A stretch of DNA of 6,786 bases from Pseudomonadota bacterium (GCA_021790295.1 JAJYIC010000136.1:1-6786), one strand, 5' to 3'. Positions 1-6,466 are shown, numbered from the stretch's first letter. Notes: generated from the sequence alone by a model not told the origin. A program made the numbers and translations.

Positions 1-1
1 T

Positions 2-376
2 GCCATCGCCGAATCGATGGCTTGCGGGACGGCTGTGGTGGCAACCCGCGTCGGCGCCATCCCCGAACTGGTCGCCGACAGGGAAACCGGCCTCATGGTG
101 CCCCCCGGCGATTGGGAGGGCATGGCTCGGGCGATCGTCGCGCTCCTCGAAAACGATGGCCAACGCCGCCGACTGGCCTCGCGCGCGGCCGAAGTTGCAA
201 AAGCGCGGTTCGACCGGGCGCGCATGATCGAGGAATACGAGAAATGGTATTTCGAGATCCTGCGTCGCAGGCGCCAAACCACTTCGGCCGCAAGGCCCCC
301 GCCAATAGGCCGGCGTTCGCAAGGCTTTATGGGTGAAGGCGCCGAGCGCGGCCTCGCCGGAGCCGAAGATCGTTAG
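2..376 (+). CDS. Glycosyltransferase family 4 (GT-B), C-terminal fragment
   Basis: Only the C-terminal end of this gene lies in the window; the reading frame enters at the left edge, so the ATG at 17 is internal. The visible start reads AIAESMACGTAVVAT, then VGAIPELV and a GLMVPPGD segment. This is the classic donor-binding end of GT4 retaining glycosyltransferases, in which the Glu of the ES pair is the second Glu of the E-x7-E motif that contacts the nucleotide-sugar ribose. The first Glu is outside the window. The usual closing helices follow (MARAIVALLEND, then a Tyr/Trp-rich EEYEKWYFEIL). After that comes a tail of about 40 residues rich in Arg, Pro and Gly that is not typical of the family and looks low in complexity. 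By family knowledge the enzyme transfers a sugar from an NDP-sugar in the cytoplasm during glycan assembly. Donor and acceptor cannot be told. Family call is firm; specificity unknown. Confidence 0.9.
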   Translation, partial: AIAESMACGTAVVATRVGAIPELVADRETGLMVPPGDWEGMARAIVALLENDGQRRRLASRAAEVAKARFDRARMIEEYEKWYFEILRRRRQTTSAARPPPIGRRSQGFMGEGAERGLAGAEDR

Positions 377-406
377 CGCCCTCGCCCGTGGCTTTTGCGG
401 GGGCGC
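376..406 (+). terminator. GC-rich hairpin directly after the GT4 gene
   Basis: The arms GCGCCCTCGC (376-385) and GCGGGGGCGC (397-406) pair over ten positions with a single G-U wobble and an 11-base loop ending in TTTT. The hairpin begins on the last base of the TAG stop. No T-run follows the 3' arm, so it is not a canonical intrinsic terminator. It may act as a weak or factor-assisted terminator or as a 3' mRNA stabiliser between the first gene and the next. Confidence 0.35.
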
Positions 407-525
407 GGCGGCGCGAGAGGGCTCACTCGGCATTCGGTTCGCGAAGCGCTGCCACCGCGGCAAAACGGGCGAGTGCCAATGAGGGGCGCCAATAGAGGGC
501 GGATCGCGCCGGGTTGGCGGCGCGC

Positions 526-531
526 GAAAGG
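526..531 (+). promoter_or_regulatory. Shine-Dalgarno site of the CgeB-like gene
   Basis: GAAAGG ends nine bases before the ATG at 541. It decides the start against an in-frame TTG at 514, which would put this site inside the coding region and add nine residues (LAARERSKR) ahead of a protein that otherwise begins directly on its first Rossmann strand. Confidence 0.55.
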
Positions 532-540
532 TCAAAACGC

Positions 541-1749
541 ATGCGGATTTTTCTGGCGGTTCGCCATTCCCGCGATCCGCGCCTCTTTTTCGGCGATCTC
601 TGGAGCCGCAACTTTGTTCCGGCGCTCGAGGAACAGGGACACGAGGTCGTCGAGTCAAAGGTCGATCTTCTGCCGGCAAGCCGATTTATGGACATCGCCG
701 CGGATTTCACGCCGGAAGAATTGAAAGTGAGGGCAGAGACGACCGAAAAGATATTGGCCGAACTGCGCGCGGCCTACCCGGTCGATCTTTTCTTGAGCTA
801 TTTTTACAGTGCCCATTTCGATCCTGACGGTTTCGAGGCTTTGCGGGCGCTCGCCGTTCCCTCGGTCAATTTCTATTGCAACAGCCTCTACCAGTTCGAT
901 CATGTGCGTTCGATCGCGGCGAAGGCCGATTTCTCGTGGCATGCGGAAAGGGACGCGCGCGCCCTCTATCTCGCGGCAGGCGCTCGTCCGGTATGGGTTC
1001 AGATGGGTGCGGACCCTTCACTTTATCGGCCGATCGAGCGGGCGGCGCGGATGCCGCGGGTCTGTTTTATCGGACAGCGTTACGCCGATCGCGATCGTTG
1101 GGCGTCATCTCTCATCGATGCGGGCGCGCCTCTCGATCTTTACGGCAAAGGGTGGGGGCCGAAAAGCGAAGGGGAGAAGCCGCATCATCAAGAAGCCGTT
1201 GGCCGCCGACGCCCTGCTGCGGGGTCTTTTGCGAGCCGGCTTCGCGCGGCTCGGGAAGAACTCGTAGAAGGCGGTCTATTTCGCGGCGGGAGGAGAATCC
1301 TCGAGCGCATCGCCTTTGGCCGGCGTTCGCGCGCTCTCGATGAAAAGCTCTCCCTTTTTGCCCGGGGCCCGGCGGAAAGCGTCGCCGAAACCCTTTCCCA
1401 CTACGAACTTTGCCTCAATTTCAGCAATGTATGGGCCGACGGCCGGCCCGGTTCGCCGTTGATAACGCATCTGCGCCTGCGCGATTTCGAAGCGCCGATG
1501 TGCCGCGCCTCTTATCTGACAGGCTACAGCGAGGAGATCGAAGAGTTCTACGCGATCGGCAAGGAAATCGACACCTACCGTTCAAAGGAAGAACTCGCCG
1601 ACAAAATCCGCTTTTACCTCGCCAACCCCTTTGCGGCGGAAAGGCTGCGGGAGGCAGGGTATCGCCGGGCCAGAAGCGATCACACCTGGGCGCAAAGGTT
1701 CCGCAAGCTTTTTGCCGCGATCGGCCTTTCCGCCGCGGCGGCTTTGTGA
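541..1749 (+). CDS. CgeB-like glycosyltransferase (GT-B, Glyco_trans_1_2 type)
   Basis: The protein has 402 residues from the ATG at 541. The N-terminal Rossmann domain starts MRIFLAVRHSRDPR and carries the CgeB-style run VDLFLSYFYSAHFDPDGFEA, then VPSVNFYCNS. A link segment, RPVWVQMGADPSLYRP, precedes the second Rossmann domain, which opens VCFIGQRYADR near residues 174-184. The C-terminal signature is clear: EEFYAIGKEI around 334-343, a YRSKEELADKIRFYLANP helix, and a closing HTW at 381-383. These match the glycosyl-transferase group 1 domain 2 family, in which this end forms the nucleotide-sugar pocket. An Arg-rich stretch of roughly 70 residues (about 213-280) sits between LYGKGWGPK and the conserved C-terminal part. 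A soluble cytoplasmic enzyme adding a sugar to a glycan intermediate is inferred; donor and acceptor are unknown. Gene 1761-2714 follows almost without a gap, so they are probably co-transcribed. Confidence 0.85.
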   Translation: MRIFLAVRHSRDPRLFFGDLWSRNFVPALEEQGHEVVESKVDLLPASRFMDIAADFTPEELKVRAETTEKILAELRAAYPVDLFLSYFYSAHFDPDGFEALRALAVPSVNFYCNSLYQFDHVRSIAAKADFSWHAERDARALYLAAGARPVWVQMGADPSLYRPIERAARMPRVCFIGQRYADRDRWASSLIDAGAPLDLYGKGWGPKSEGEKPHHQEAVGRRRPAAGSFASRLRAAREELVEGGLFRGGRRILERIAFGRRSRALDEKLSLFARGPAESVAETLSHYELCLNFSNVWADGRPGSPLITHLRLRDFEAPMCRASYLTGYSEEIEEFYAIGKEIDTYRSKEELADKIRFYLANPFAAERLREAGYRRARSDHTWAQRFRKLFAAIGLSAAAAL

Positions 1750-1760
1750 CGGCCCGAGCC

Positions 1761-2714
1761 ATGCCGAACGCGCTCCCCATCGCCGCCGTCGTCGCGACGC
1801 GCGACCGCCCGGGTCCGTTGTCCCGCACCCTGGCTTCGCTTGCGGAGCAGGAGGCGCTGCCGGCGGAACTGGTCCTCGTCGATGCATCGCGCGAGAGCAG
1901 AAGCCGGGAGGCCGCAGGCGCTTTTGCCGAGGGTTTTGCACGCCGCGGCTGCACGCTTTCCTGGGAGGAAGCAAGGGTTGCGGGGGCGGGAGCGCAGCGC
2001 AATCAGGGCCTCGCGCGCGTCTCGCAGGATGCCGTCTGGTTTTTCGATGACGATGTTTATTTCGCACCGGCCTGTCTCAAGCGTCTGGCGGCGGCGCTCC
2101 AATCCGACCGGCGGCTTGGCGGGGTCAGCGCCATGATCGTCAACCAGTCCTACGGCTCCCCCGGTCGCGTCAGTCGCCTGCTGTTCGCGGTTATGGCCGG
2201 AAGGCGTCTGTTGAGCTACGCCGGTTGCGTCGTCGGCCCTGCGGTCAATTTTCTGCCCGAGGATCGCGACGACCTTCCCGAGGTCGTTGCGGTCGAATGG
2301 CTCAATACCACCTGCACGCTTTACCGCCGCGAGGCGCTGCCAAATCCCTCGTTTGCCCCGAATTTCGACAGTTATTCGTTTATGGAGGACCTGGCTCTTT
2401 CGCTGGTTGTGGGCAAGTCGTGGAAACTCGCCAATGCCCGCCGCGCGCGCATCTTCCACGACAGCCAGCCGGGCGCGCATAAGGACAACGTGGCGGCCCG
2501 AAGCAAAAAGGAGCTGATGGACCGGCATCATATCATGACACGCCTGCTCGGACGGCGCGGGTTTGGCGATTATCTGCGTCTCTTCTTGTGGGAATCGTTT
2601 CAGCTCGCGGTTTGCGCAGTGGAAAAGCGCGGCGGCCCCGAGTTCTGGCAGGCGCTCGAAGGCAAAGCCGCCGGTTTGCGCGACCTCTGCGGCGCTGCGA
2701 AAAGGGGGCGCTGA
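1761..2714 (+). CDS. Glycosyltransferase family 2 (GT-A)
   Basis: The protein has 317 residues from the ATG at 1761. An in-frame GTG at 1746 overlaps the upstream stop as GTGA and would add five residues; neither start has a clear Shine-Dalgarno site, so the start is uncertain while translational coupling is likely. GT-A landmarks appear in order: VVATRDRP (10-17), the first donor-binding Asp in LVLVDAS (Asp41), AQRNQGL (78-84), the metal-binding triple Asp in WFFDDDVYF (96-98), an Asn-Thr-Thr-Cys acceptor-side stretch, the likely catalytic-base pair MEDLALS (Glu209-Asp210), and a late His in RIFHDS (His233). The set looks complete, so the enzyme is probably active as an inverting, metal-dependent transferase in the cytoplasm or at the inner membrane face. 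No transmembrane helix is evident, so it is not a processive synthase type. The sugar is unknown. Confidence 0.88.
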   Translation: MPNALPIAAVVATRDRPGPLSRTLASLAEQEALPAELVLVDASRESRSREAAGAFAEGFARRGCTLSWEEARVAGAGAQRNQGLARVSQDAVWFFDDDVYFAPACLKRLAAALQSDRRLGGVSAMIVNQSYGSPGRVSRLLFAVMAGRRLLSYAGCVVGPAVNFLPEDRDDLPEVVAVEWLNTTCTLYRREALPNPSFAPNFDSYSFMEDLALSLVVGKSWKLANARRARIFHDSQPGAHKDNVAARSKKELMDRHHIMTRLLGRRGFGDYLRLFLWESFQLAVCAVEKRGGPEFWQALEGKAAGLRDLCGAAKRGR

Positions 2715-2727
2715 AGAGTCGCCTTTT
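2700..2727 (+). terminator. Possible intrinsic terminator across the GT2 stop codon
   Basis: GGCG (2707-2710) pairs with CGCC (2720-2723) around a nine-base loop that holds the TGA stop, and TTTT follows at 2724-2727. AAAA at 2700-2703 can pair with that TTTT if three Gs bulge or wobble. The stem is short, so termination is only possible, but the site lies exactly where a long gap without genes begins and would separate the two operons. Confidence 0.35.
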
Positions 2728-2930
2728 CGCAATCAAGGCCGGGGCCGAATGTCGCTCGAAGCGAGAGAAAAGGGGGGTCCGGGCTGGCCCGCATTTCTAC
2801 GACTGGGCATGGGCTGCGCCGGGTCCGGCTGCCGACAGGGTAGGAGAAGGGCGCGGGGCGATGACCATAGATCGGCCAAGCCGTTCGACGCACGCTGTCG
2901 GCATCGAGGCCCGGCTCTTCGGGTCACGGG

Positions 2931-3014
2931 GCGAGCGGCCATCTGCGTCGCCCTGCGGCTCGACCGTAGTCTCGGCTATGCTCTTCGCCGCTCTCCTAGC
3001 GAACGGCCGCTCGC
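2931..3014. repeat. Perfect 10-bp inverted repeat in the carbamoyltransferase leader
   Basis: GCGAGCGGCC at 2931-2940 is the exact reverse complement of GGCCGCTCGC at 3005-3014, with 64 bases between them. The pairing does not extend on either side. It could close a structured RNA leader or be two half-sites for a regulator. Chance occurrence in GC-rich DNA is also possible. Confidence 0.45.
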
Positions 3015-3093
3015 GCCGCGACGCAGCCGCTCTCCAGCGTGAGAGATGCGGGCTAGAGCGCGGCAGAGAAAAAATCCGCCGCCTTCCACTCCC

Positions 3094-3100
3094 GAGGGAA
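3094..3100 (+). promoter_or_regulatory. Shine-Dalgarno site of the carbamoyltransferase gene
   Basis: GAGGGAA places its GAGG core five bases before the ATG at 3103. This is the best ribosome site in the window. It favours 3103 over an in-frame ATG at 3046, whose extra 19 residues are an Arg/Pro-rich stretch without family character. Confidence 0.65.
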
Positions 3101-3102
3101 CG

Positions 3103-4977
3103 ATGACGAGCGAACGCAAAGCCCGCCCTAAAGGATCGACGGCGATCCTCGGCCTTTCCGCCTTTTACCATGATTCGGCGGCCGCCTTGATCATCGACGG
3201 CGAAATCGTGGCGGCGGCGCAAGAGGAGCGTTTTTCCCGCCTCAAGCACGATCACCGCTTTCCCCTTCACGCGATCCGTTACTGTCTTGCCGAAGCGGGG
3301 CTCGAAGCGGCCGATCTCGATTATGTCGGTTTTTACGACAAGCCCCTCGCCAAGCTCGATCGTCTCGTCGAGACCTTTACGGCTTTCGCGCCTCGCAGTT
3401 TTGCCTCCTGGCTCGAGGCTTTGCCGCTCTGGCTCCAATCGCGGCTTCACCTTCGCCGCGAGATGGACCGCGCCTTCGCCGGCCGCTTCGCCGGCCAATA
3501 TGCCTTTGCCGACCACCACGAGTCGCATGCCGCAAGCGCCTTTTTCCCTTCGCCTTTCGAAGAGGCTGCGATCCTCACTTTCGACGGCGCCGGAGAGTGG
3601 TCGACCTCGACCTTGGGCTTTGGCAGAAAGAACCGCTTGCGCCTTTCGCATGAAATCCGCTTTCCCCACTCTCTCGGCCTCCTTTACAGCGCTTTCACCC
3701 AGTATCTCGGTTTTCGCGTCAATTCGGGCGAATACAAGGTGATGGGGCTTGCCCCTTACGGCGAGCCGCGTTTCGCCTCTCTCATTCGCGACCATCTGAT
3801 CCGGATCTCAGACGACGGCTCGTTCCGGCTCGATCAAAGCTATTTCGACTATTGCGCCGGGATGCGCATGACCGCTCCCAAGTTCCACCGCCTTTTCGGC
3901 GGCCCGCCGCGCGCGCCCGAGTCGTTTCTTTCGCAAAAAGACATGGACCTCGCGGCCTCGGTTCAGGCGGTGTGCGAAGAGGTGATGCTCAAGGCGGCGC
4001 GCCATCTTTACGCCCGCACCGGCAGCAAAAACCTGGTCATGGCCGGCGGCGTTGCGCTCAATTGCGTCGCCAATGGCCGGATCATGCGCGAAGGGCCGTT
4101 CGAGGCGCTTTGGGTTCAACCGGCCGCCGGCGACGCCGGAGGAGCCTTGGGCGTCGCTCTTCTCGTCTGGCACCACATATTGGCGCAGCCGCGCAGCCCC
4201 AACCCTTCCGACTCGCAAAAGGGCTCCCTTCTCGGGCCCCGTTTCGACGAGAGCCAAATCCGCCACGTTCTCGATGCGGCGGGAGCTTCCTATGAGATCC
4301 TCGGCGACGACGAGTTGATCGAAAGCGCCGCAAACCTTCTCGCCGCCGGCAAGGTCGTCGGCTGGTTCGACGGCCGTTTGGAGTTCGGGCCGCGCGCTTT
4401 GGGGTCGCGTTCGATCCTCGGCGACGCGCGTTCGACGAGGATGCAATCGACGATGAACCTCAAGATCAAATTCCGCGAATCCTTTCGTCCCTTTGCGCCG
4501 AGCGTTCTCGCAGAAGACGCCGCCAAATATTTCGATCTCGACCGGGAGTCGCCTTACATGCTTCTGGTGGCGCCCGTCCGGGGCGAGCGGCGCAAGGTTC
4601 CGGCAGAGGGCGAAAAGGCTTTGATCGCGGACCCTGACCTGAGGAAGCGCGTCAACCTCGCGCGCTCCGACATCCCCGCCGTCACCCATGTCGATTATTC
4701 GGCGCGGGTGCAGACGGTAAACGCCGAAAGAAACGGCCGCTATTATCGGCTCATCAGGCGCTTCAAGGAAAAGACCGGTTGCGCGGTCGTCGTCAACACC
4801 AGCTTCAACATCCGCGGCGAGCCAATCGTAGCGCGGCCGCAAGACGCATTACGCTCTTTTCTGGCGACCGATATGGACGCTCTCGTTCTCGGAAACGCGC
4901 TTCTCTTCAAGGACCGCCAGGACGCGTCTTCGGCGGCCGAAACGGAAGAGTACAAGAAATCATTCGCGCTCGATTGA
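3103..4977 (+). CDS. O-carbamoyltransferase, NodU/CmcH family
   Basis: The protein has 624 residues, close to the usual length of about 550-650. The family transfers the carbamoyl group of carbamoyl phosphate, through a carbamoyl-adenylate made with ATP, to a hydroxyl of a sugar or natural product. The N-terminal Kae1-like domain shows LSAFYHDSAA (18-27), AQEERFSRLKHD (39-50), the metal-binding DHHESHAASAFF (137-148), FDGAGEWS (160-167), NSGEYKVMGLAPYG (207-220) and MAGGVALNCVANG (313-325). The C-terminal domain shows GWFDGRLEFGPRALGSRSIL (420-439), KFRESFRPFAP (456-466) and NTSFNIRGEP (565-574). All hallmark residues I can recall are present, so it is probably active and cytoplasmic. NodU itself modifies Nod factors, but no nod genes are nearby; the glycosyltransferases around it suggest a surface glycan or glycolipid substrate. 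A promoter in the preceding gap is likely, and the next gene begins seven bases after its stop. Confidence 0.95.
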   Translation: MTSERKARPKGSTAILGLSAFYHDSAAALIIDGEIVAAAQEERFSRLKHDHRFPLHAIRYCLAEAGLEAADLDYVGFYDKPLAKLDRLVETFTAFAPRSFASWLEALPLWLQSRLHLRREMDRAFAGRFAGQYAFADHHESHAASAFFPSPFEEAAILTFDGAGEWSTSTLGFGRKNRLRLSHEIRFPHSLGLLYSAFTQYLGFRVNSGEYKVMGLAPYGEPRFASLIRDHLIRISDDGSFRLDQSYFDYCAGMRMTAPKFHRLFGGPPRAPESFLSQKDMDLAASVQAVCEEVMLKAARHLYARTGSKNLVMAGGVALNCVANGRIMREGPFEALWVQPAAGDAGGALGVALLVWHHILAQPRSPNPSDSQKGSLLGPRFDESQIRHVLDAAGASYEILGDDELIESAANLLAAGKVVGWFDGRLEFGPRALGSRSILGDARSTRMQSTMNLKIKFRESFRPFAPSVLAEDAAKYFDLDRESPYMLLVAPVRGERRKVPAEGEKALIADPDLRKRVNLARSDIPAVTHVDYSARVQTVNAERNGRYYRLIRRFKEKTGCAVVVNTSFNIRGEPIVARPQDALRSFLATDMDALVLGNALLFKDRQDASSAAETEEYKKSFALD

Positions 4978-4979
4978 GG
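4976..4979 (+). promoter_or_regulatory. Shine-Dalgarno site overlapping the carbamoyltransferase stop
   Basis: GAGG shares two bases with the TGA stop at 4975-4977 and lies five bases before the ATG at 4985. The overlap points to translation of the small membrane protein coupled to that of the carbamoyltransferase. Confidence 0.55.
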
Positions 4980-4984
4980 CTTTT

Positions 4985-5323
4985 ATGCATAAACGAGCAA
5001 AATTCCTACTTGCCGCGCTTTATCCCTTGCTTGTCGCGGCCTTCGCGCTCAATCGCGTTCTCGGCAAAGACCCTTTGCGCCTGCGCGCCAACGTCGCGGG
5101 CGGCTGGATCGAGCGCCGCGGCGAGCCCGACCTTGCCTCCTATTTCTGCGAAGGGTCGCTCTCGGAAGGCGCGGGACCTTGGAGCGCGGGGCGCATCGTC
5201 GCCGCGATCATCCGTTTCTGCGCGCGGTTTTTCCGCCCGCCGGAGGCCGCGAGAACCGGGGCCTATGCCGCCGCCGCAGAACGCGAAAAAAGGATCCCGG
5301 ACGAGGTCTATACGCTGTGGTGA
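4985..5323 (+). CDS. Small membrane protein, possibly SxtJ-like
   Basis: This is a 112-residue protein. A basic N-terminus (MHKRAK) precedes one hydrophobic helix at about 7-26, followed at once by GKDPLRLR (27-34) and then WIERR (41-45). A weaker amphipathic segment with Ile, Val and Phe lies at about 70-83, and the protein ends in a charged stretch and VYTLW. By the positive-inside rule the basic N-terminus suggests an inner-membrane protein with the bulk of the chain on the far side, although the Arg content makes this uncertain. From memory, SxtJ-family membrane proteins, commonly encoded next to carbamoyltransferases, have a last helix followed by a similar Gly-(Lys/Arg)-Asp-Pro-Leu motif and a Tyr-Trp-Ile-Pro-Arg region. 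This one would be a short or divergent member lacking one helix. The resemblance is not checked. It follows the carbamoyltransferase by seven bases and overlaps the SGNH gene by four, so a shared job is likely. Confidence 0.6.
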   Translation: MHKRAKFLLAALYPLLVAAFALNRVLGKDPLRLRANVAGGWIERRGEPDLASYFCEGSLSEGAGPWSAGRIVAAIIRFCARFFRPPEAARTGAYAAAAEREKRIPDEVYTLW

Positions 5324-6396
5324 GCGTTTCGCGGGAACCGCAGGTGAAGAACGACAAACGGCGGGTTCGCCAAGAAGAACCGCGCGAAGGGGCGCAGCCG
5401 GTTGCGAGGCTCCAATACGACTCTCGCCTCGGCCACCGTTATGTCGCCGATCTCGACCTCTGGCTGCCGCGCCCGGGAGGCGGCCTTTATCACTTTGTCA
5501 CCAACGCGGCGGGAATACGCGCAACGCGCGAATACGCACGCAAAAACCCGGACGGGAAAACGCGCATCGTCCTCTGCGGCGACTCGATGTCCGCAGGCCA
5601 GTTCCTTTCCAATGATGAGCGGCTTTGCGAGCAATTGGAAAGGCGGATCGAAGGCATCGAGGTCATCGATCTTTCGCTCGAAGGTTCGGGGACGGATCAG
5701 CAGCTTCTGCTTTACGAAGAGGTGGGCCTTAAATACGAGCACGACCTCGTCATCCTGATGCCGTTTCTTTCGAACATAAGGCGCAATATGGCTGAGGCGC
5801 GCCTCGCGATCGATGCGGAGAATGGGAAGCCGGTCCTGCGCCCCAAGCCCCGTTTCGAACTCGATGGGGAGAAGTTGCGCCTCCTCGAAGGTTCGGTTGC
5901 GCGCGAAACCTTTTTCTGCGAAGGCCGGGAGGCGAAGGGGGTCGAACGAACGCCCCTCTTTTTCGGTTTGAGCCGCGCCAGGATAAACGCGCTTCCGGGA
6001 GTAGGCTTTCTCAAAAAGGCCGTTTATGCGACTTTCCCTTGGGAGCCTTTCCCCGAATACCGCAAGGCCGCGTCGCCGGCCTGGAAGCTGATGGAAGCGA
6101 TCATAAGGCGTTTCAAGAAAAGCGCCGGAGAGCGCCCTCTCGTTGTCGCACCGACCTTTTACGACAGTTATGTGCGGTATCGCATGGCGCGCAATTACTG
6201 GAAAAGATTTGCCTCTCTCGGCCGGGTTGCGGGCATCGAGGCAATCGATCTTCTGCCCTATTTCCGCAAGCTCGGCGCTTCGGCTTCCGGATGCTTCCAG
6301 CTCCCTTACGACATGCACTTCTCGGCCTTTGGGCACCTCGTTGCCGCAGAGGCTCTCGCAAACGAGTTGAAGTGGCGGGGCCTTCTGCGGCAATAG
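5320..6396 (+). CDS. SGNH/GDSL-type hydrolase or acyl-transfer protein
   Basis: The protein has 358 residues from a GTG at 5320 that overlaps the upstream stop as GTGA. A second GTG at 5344, seven bases after GGGA, is a fair alternative. A lead-in FVTNAAGIRATREY (residues about 58-71) resembles the Asn-Ser-x-Gly-Phe-Arg segment common ahead of this fold. Block I is RIVLCGDSMSAG with the likely nucleophile Ser89, block II is EGSGTDQQ (Gly122 or Gly124), block III is represented by MPFLSNIRRN (Asn152) rather than Gly-x-Asn-Asp, and block V is LPYDMHFSAFGH with Asp331 and His333 as an Asp-x-His pair. Such proteins hydrolyse or move acetyl and other ester groups on glycans. No signal peptide or membrane helix is visible at its basic N-terminus, which is odd for an extracytoplasmic role. 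It may act in the cytoplasm, or be held by the small membrane protein before it. Fold call is firm, substrate unknown. Confidence 0.82.
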   Translation: MSVSREPQVKNDKRRVRQEEPREGAQPVARLQYDSRLGHRYVADLDLWLPRPGGGLYHFVTNAAGIRATREYARKNPDGKTRIVLCGDSMSAGQFLSNDERLCEQLERRIEGIEVIDLSLEGSGTDQQLLLYEEVGLKYEHDLVILMPFLSNIRRNMAEARLAIDAENGKPVLRPKPRFELDGEKLRLLEGSVARETFFCEGREAKGVERTPLFFGLSRARINALPGVGFLKKAVYATFPWEPFPEYRKAASPAWKLMEAIIRRFKKSAGERPLVVAPTFYDSYVRYRMARNYWKRFASLGRVAGIEAIDLLPYFRKLGASASGCFQLPYDMHFSAFGHLVAAEALANELKWRGLLRQ

Positions 6397-6466
6397 CCGT
6401 TCGGGCCGCAATCGATCGGCGCCGACATAGCGCCAAACCCCAGCCTCTGCGGAGCCTCCTGCCGCC

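Larger units (their letters stand above)
2715..3102. other. 388-base gap without a convincing gene; palindrome-rich leader
   Basis: No reading frame here starts with a good ribosome site or resembles a protein I know. The open frames that cross it on both strands look like by-products of high GC. It holds several short perfect inverted repeats: TCGCT/AGCGA (2752-2764), CGGGC-TG-GCCCG (2780-2791), GCCGG-GT-CCGGC (2818-2829), a ten-base pair of arms at 2931-2940 and 3005-3014, and CTCTC/GAGAG (3030-3045). A TATGCT hexamer at 2977-2982 could serve as a -10 box, but no good -35 lies 16-18 bases upstream. The gap probably carries the promoter and 5' leader of the carbamoyltransferase operon; a decayed gene is the alternative. 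Confidence 0.5.

Noticed and set aside
308..1330. Direct repeat of the 13-mer GGCCGGCGTTCGC at 308-320 and 1318-1330
   Set aside because: A single 13-base match in about 6.8 kb of GC-rich DNA is expected by chance, and both copies lie inside coding sequence.
1680..2732. Long open frame on the minus strand opposite the GT2 gene (350 codons)
   Set aside because: It lies opposite a gene with complete GT2 motifs, its translation is Arg/Ala/Gly-rich without recognisable motifs, and GC-rich DNA commonly leaves such antisense frames open.
2954..2982. Sigma-70 promoter with TATGCT as the -10 box
   Set aside because: The hexamer at the right distance upstream is TGCGGC, a poor match to TTGACA, so the promoter cannot be supported as a feature.
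2563..3106. Two plus-strand open frames running from the end of the GT2 gene through the gap
   Set aside because: They begin inside the GT2 gene in other frames and give Arg/Ser-rich sequence resembling no family I know; no good ribosome site precedes them.
2797..3795. Minus-strand open frame covering the gap and the start of the carbamoyltransferase
   Set aside because: Most of it is antisense to well-conserved carbamoyltransferase motifs. The part in the gap has no recognisable protein character.
3808..4842. Minus-strand open frame opposite the carbamoyltransferase
   Set aside because: It is antisense to the conserved C-terminal domain, with no motifs of its own and no ribosome site that I can support.
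3103..4977. Calling the carbamoyltransferase nodU of a nodulation locus
   Set aside because: No nodABC-like genes or nod box are visible. The family also includes many enzymes acting on antibiotics, toxins and surface glycans, so a gene symbol is not justified.
4985..6396. Reading the small membrane protein and SGNH genes as one gene broken by a sequencing frameshift
   Set aside because: The upstream gene has its own ribosome site and a clean stop, and the downstream GTG overlaps it in the standard GTGA way. Two coupled genes is the simpler reading, though fusion is kept open as a finding.
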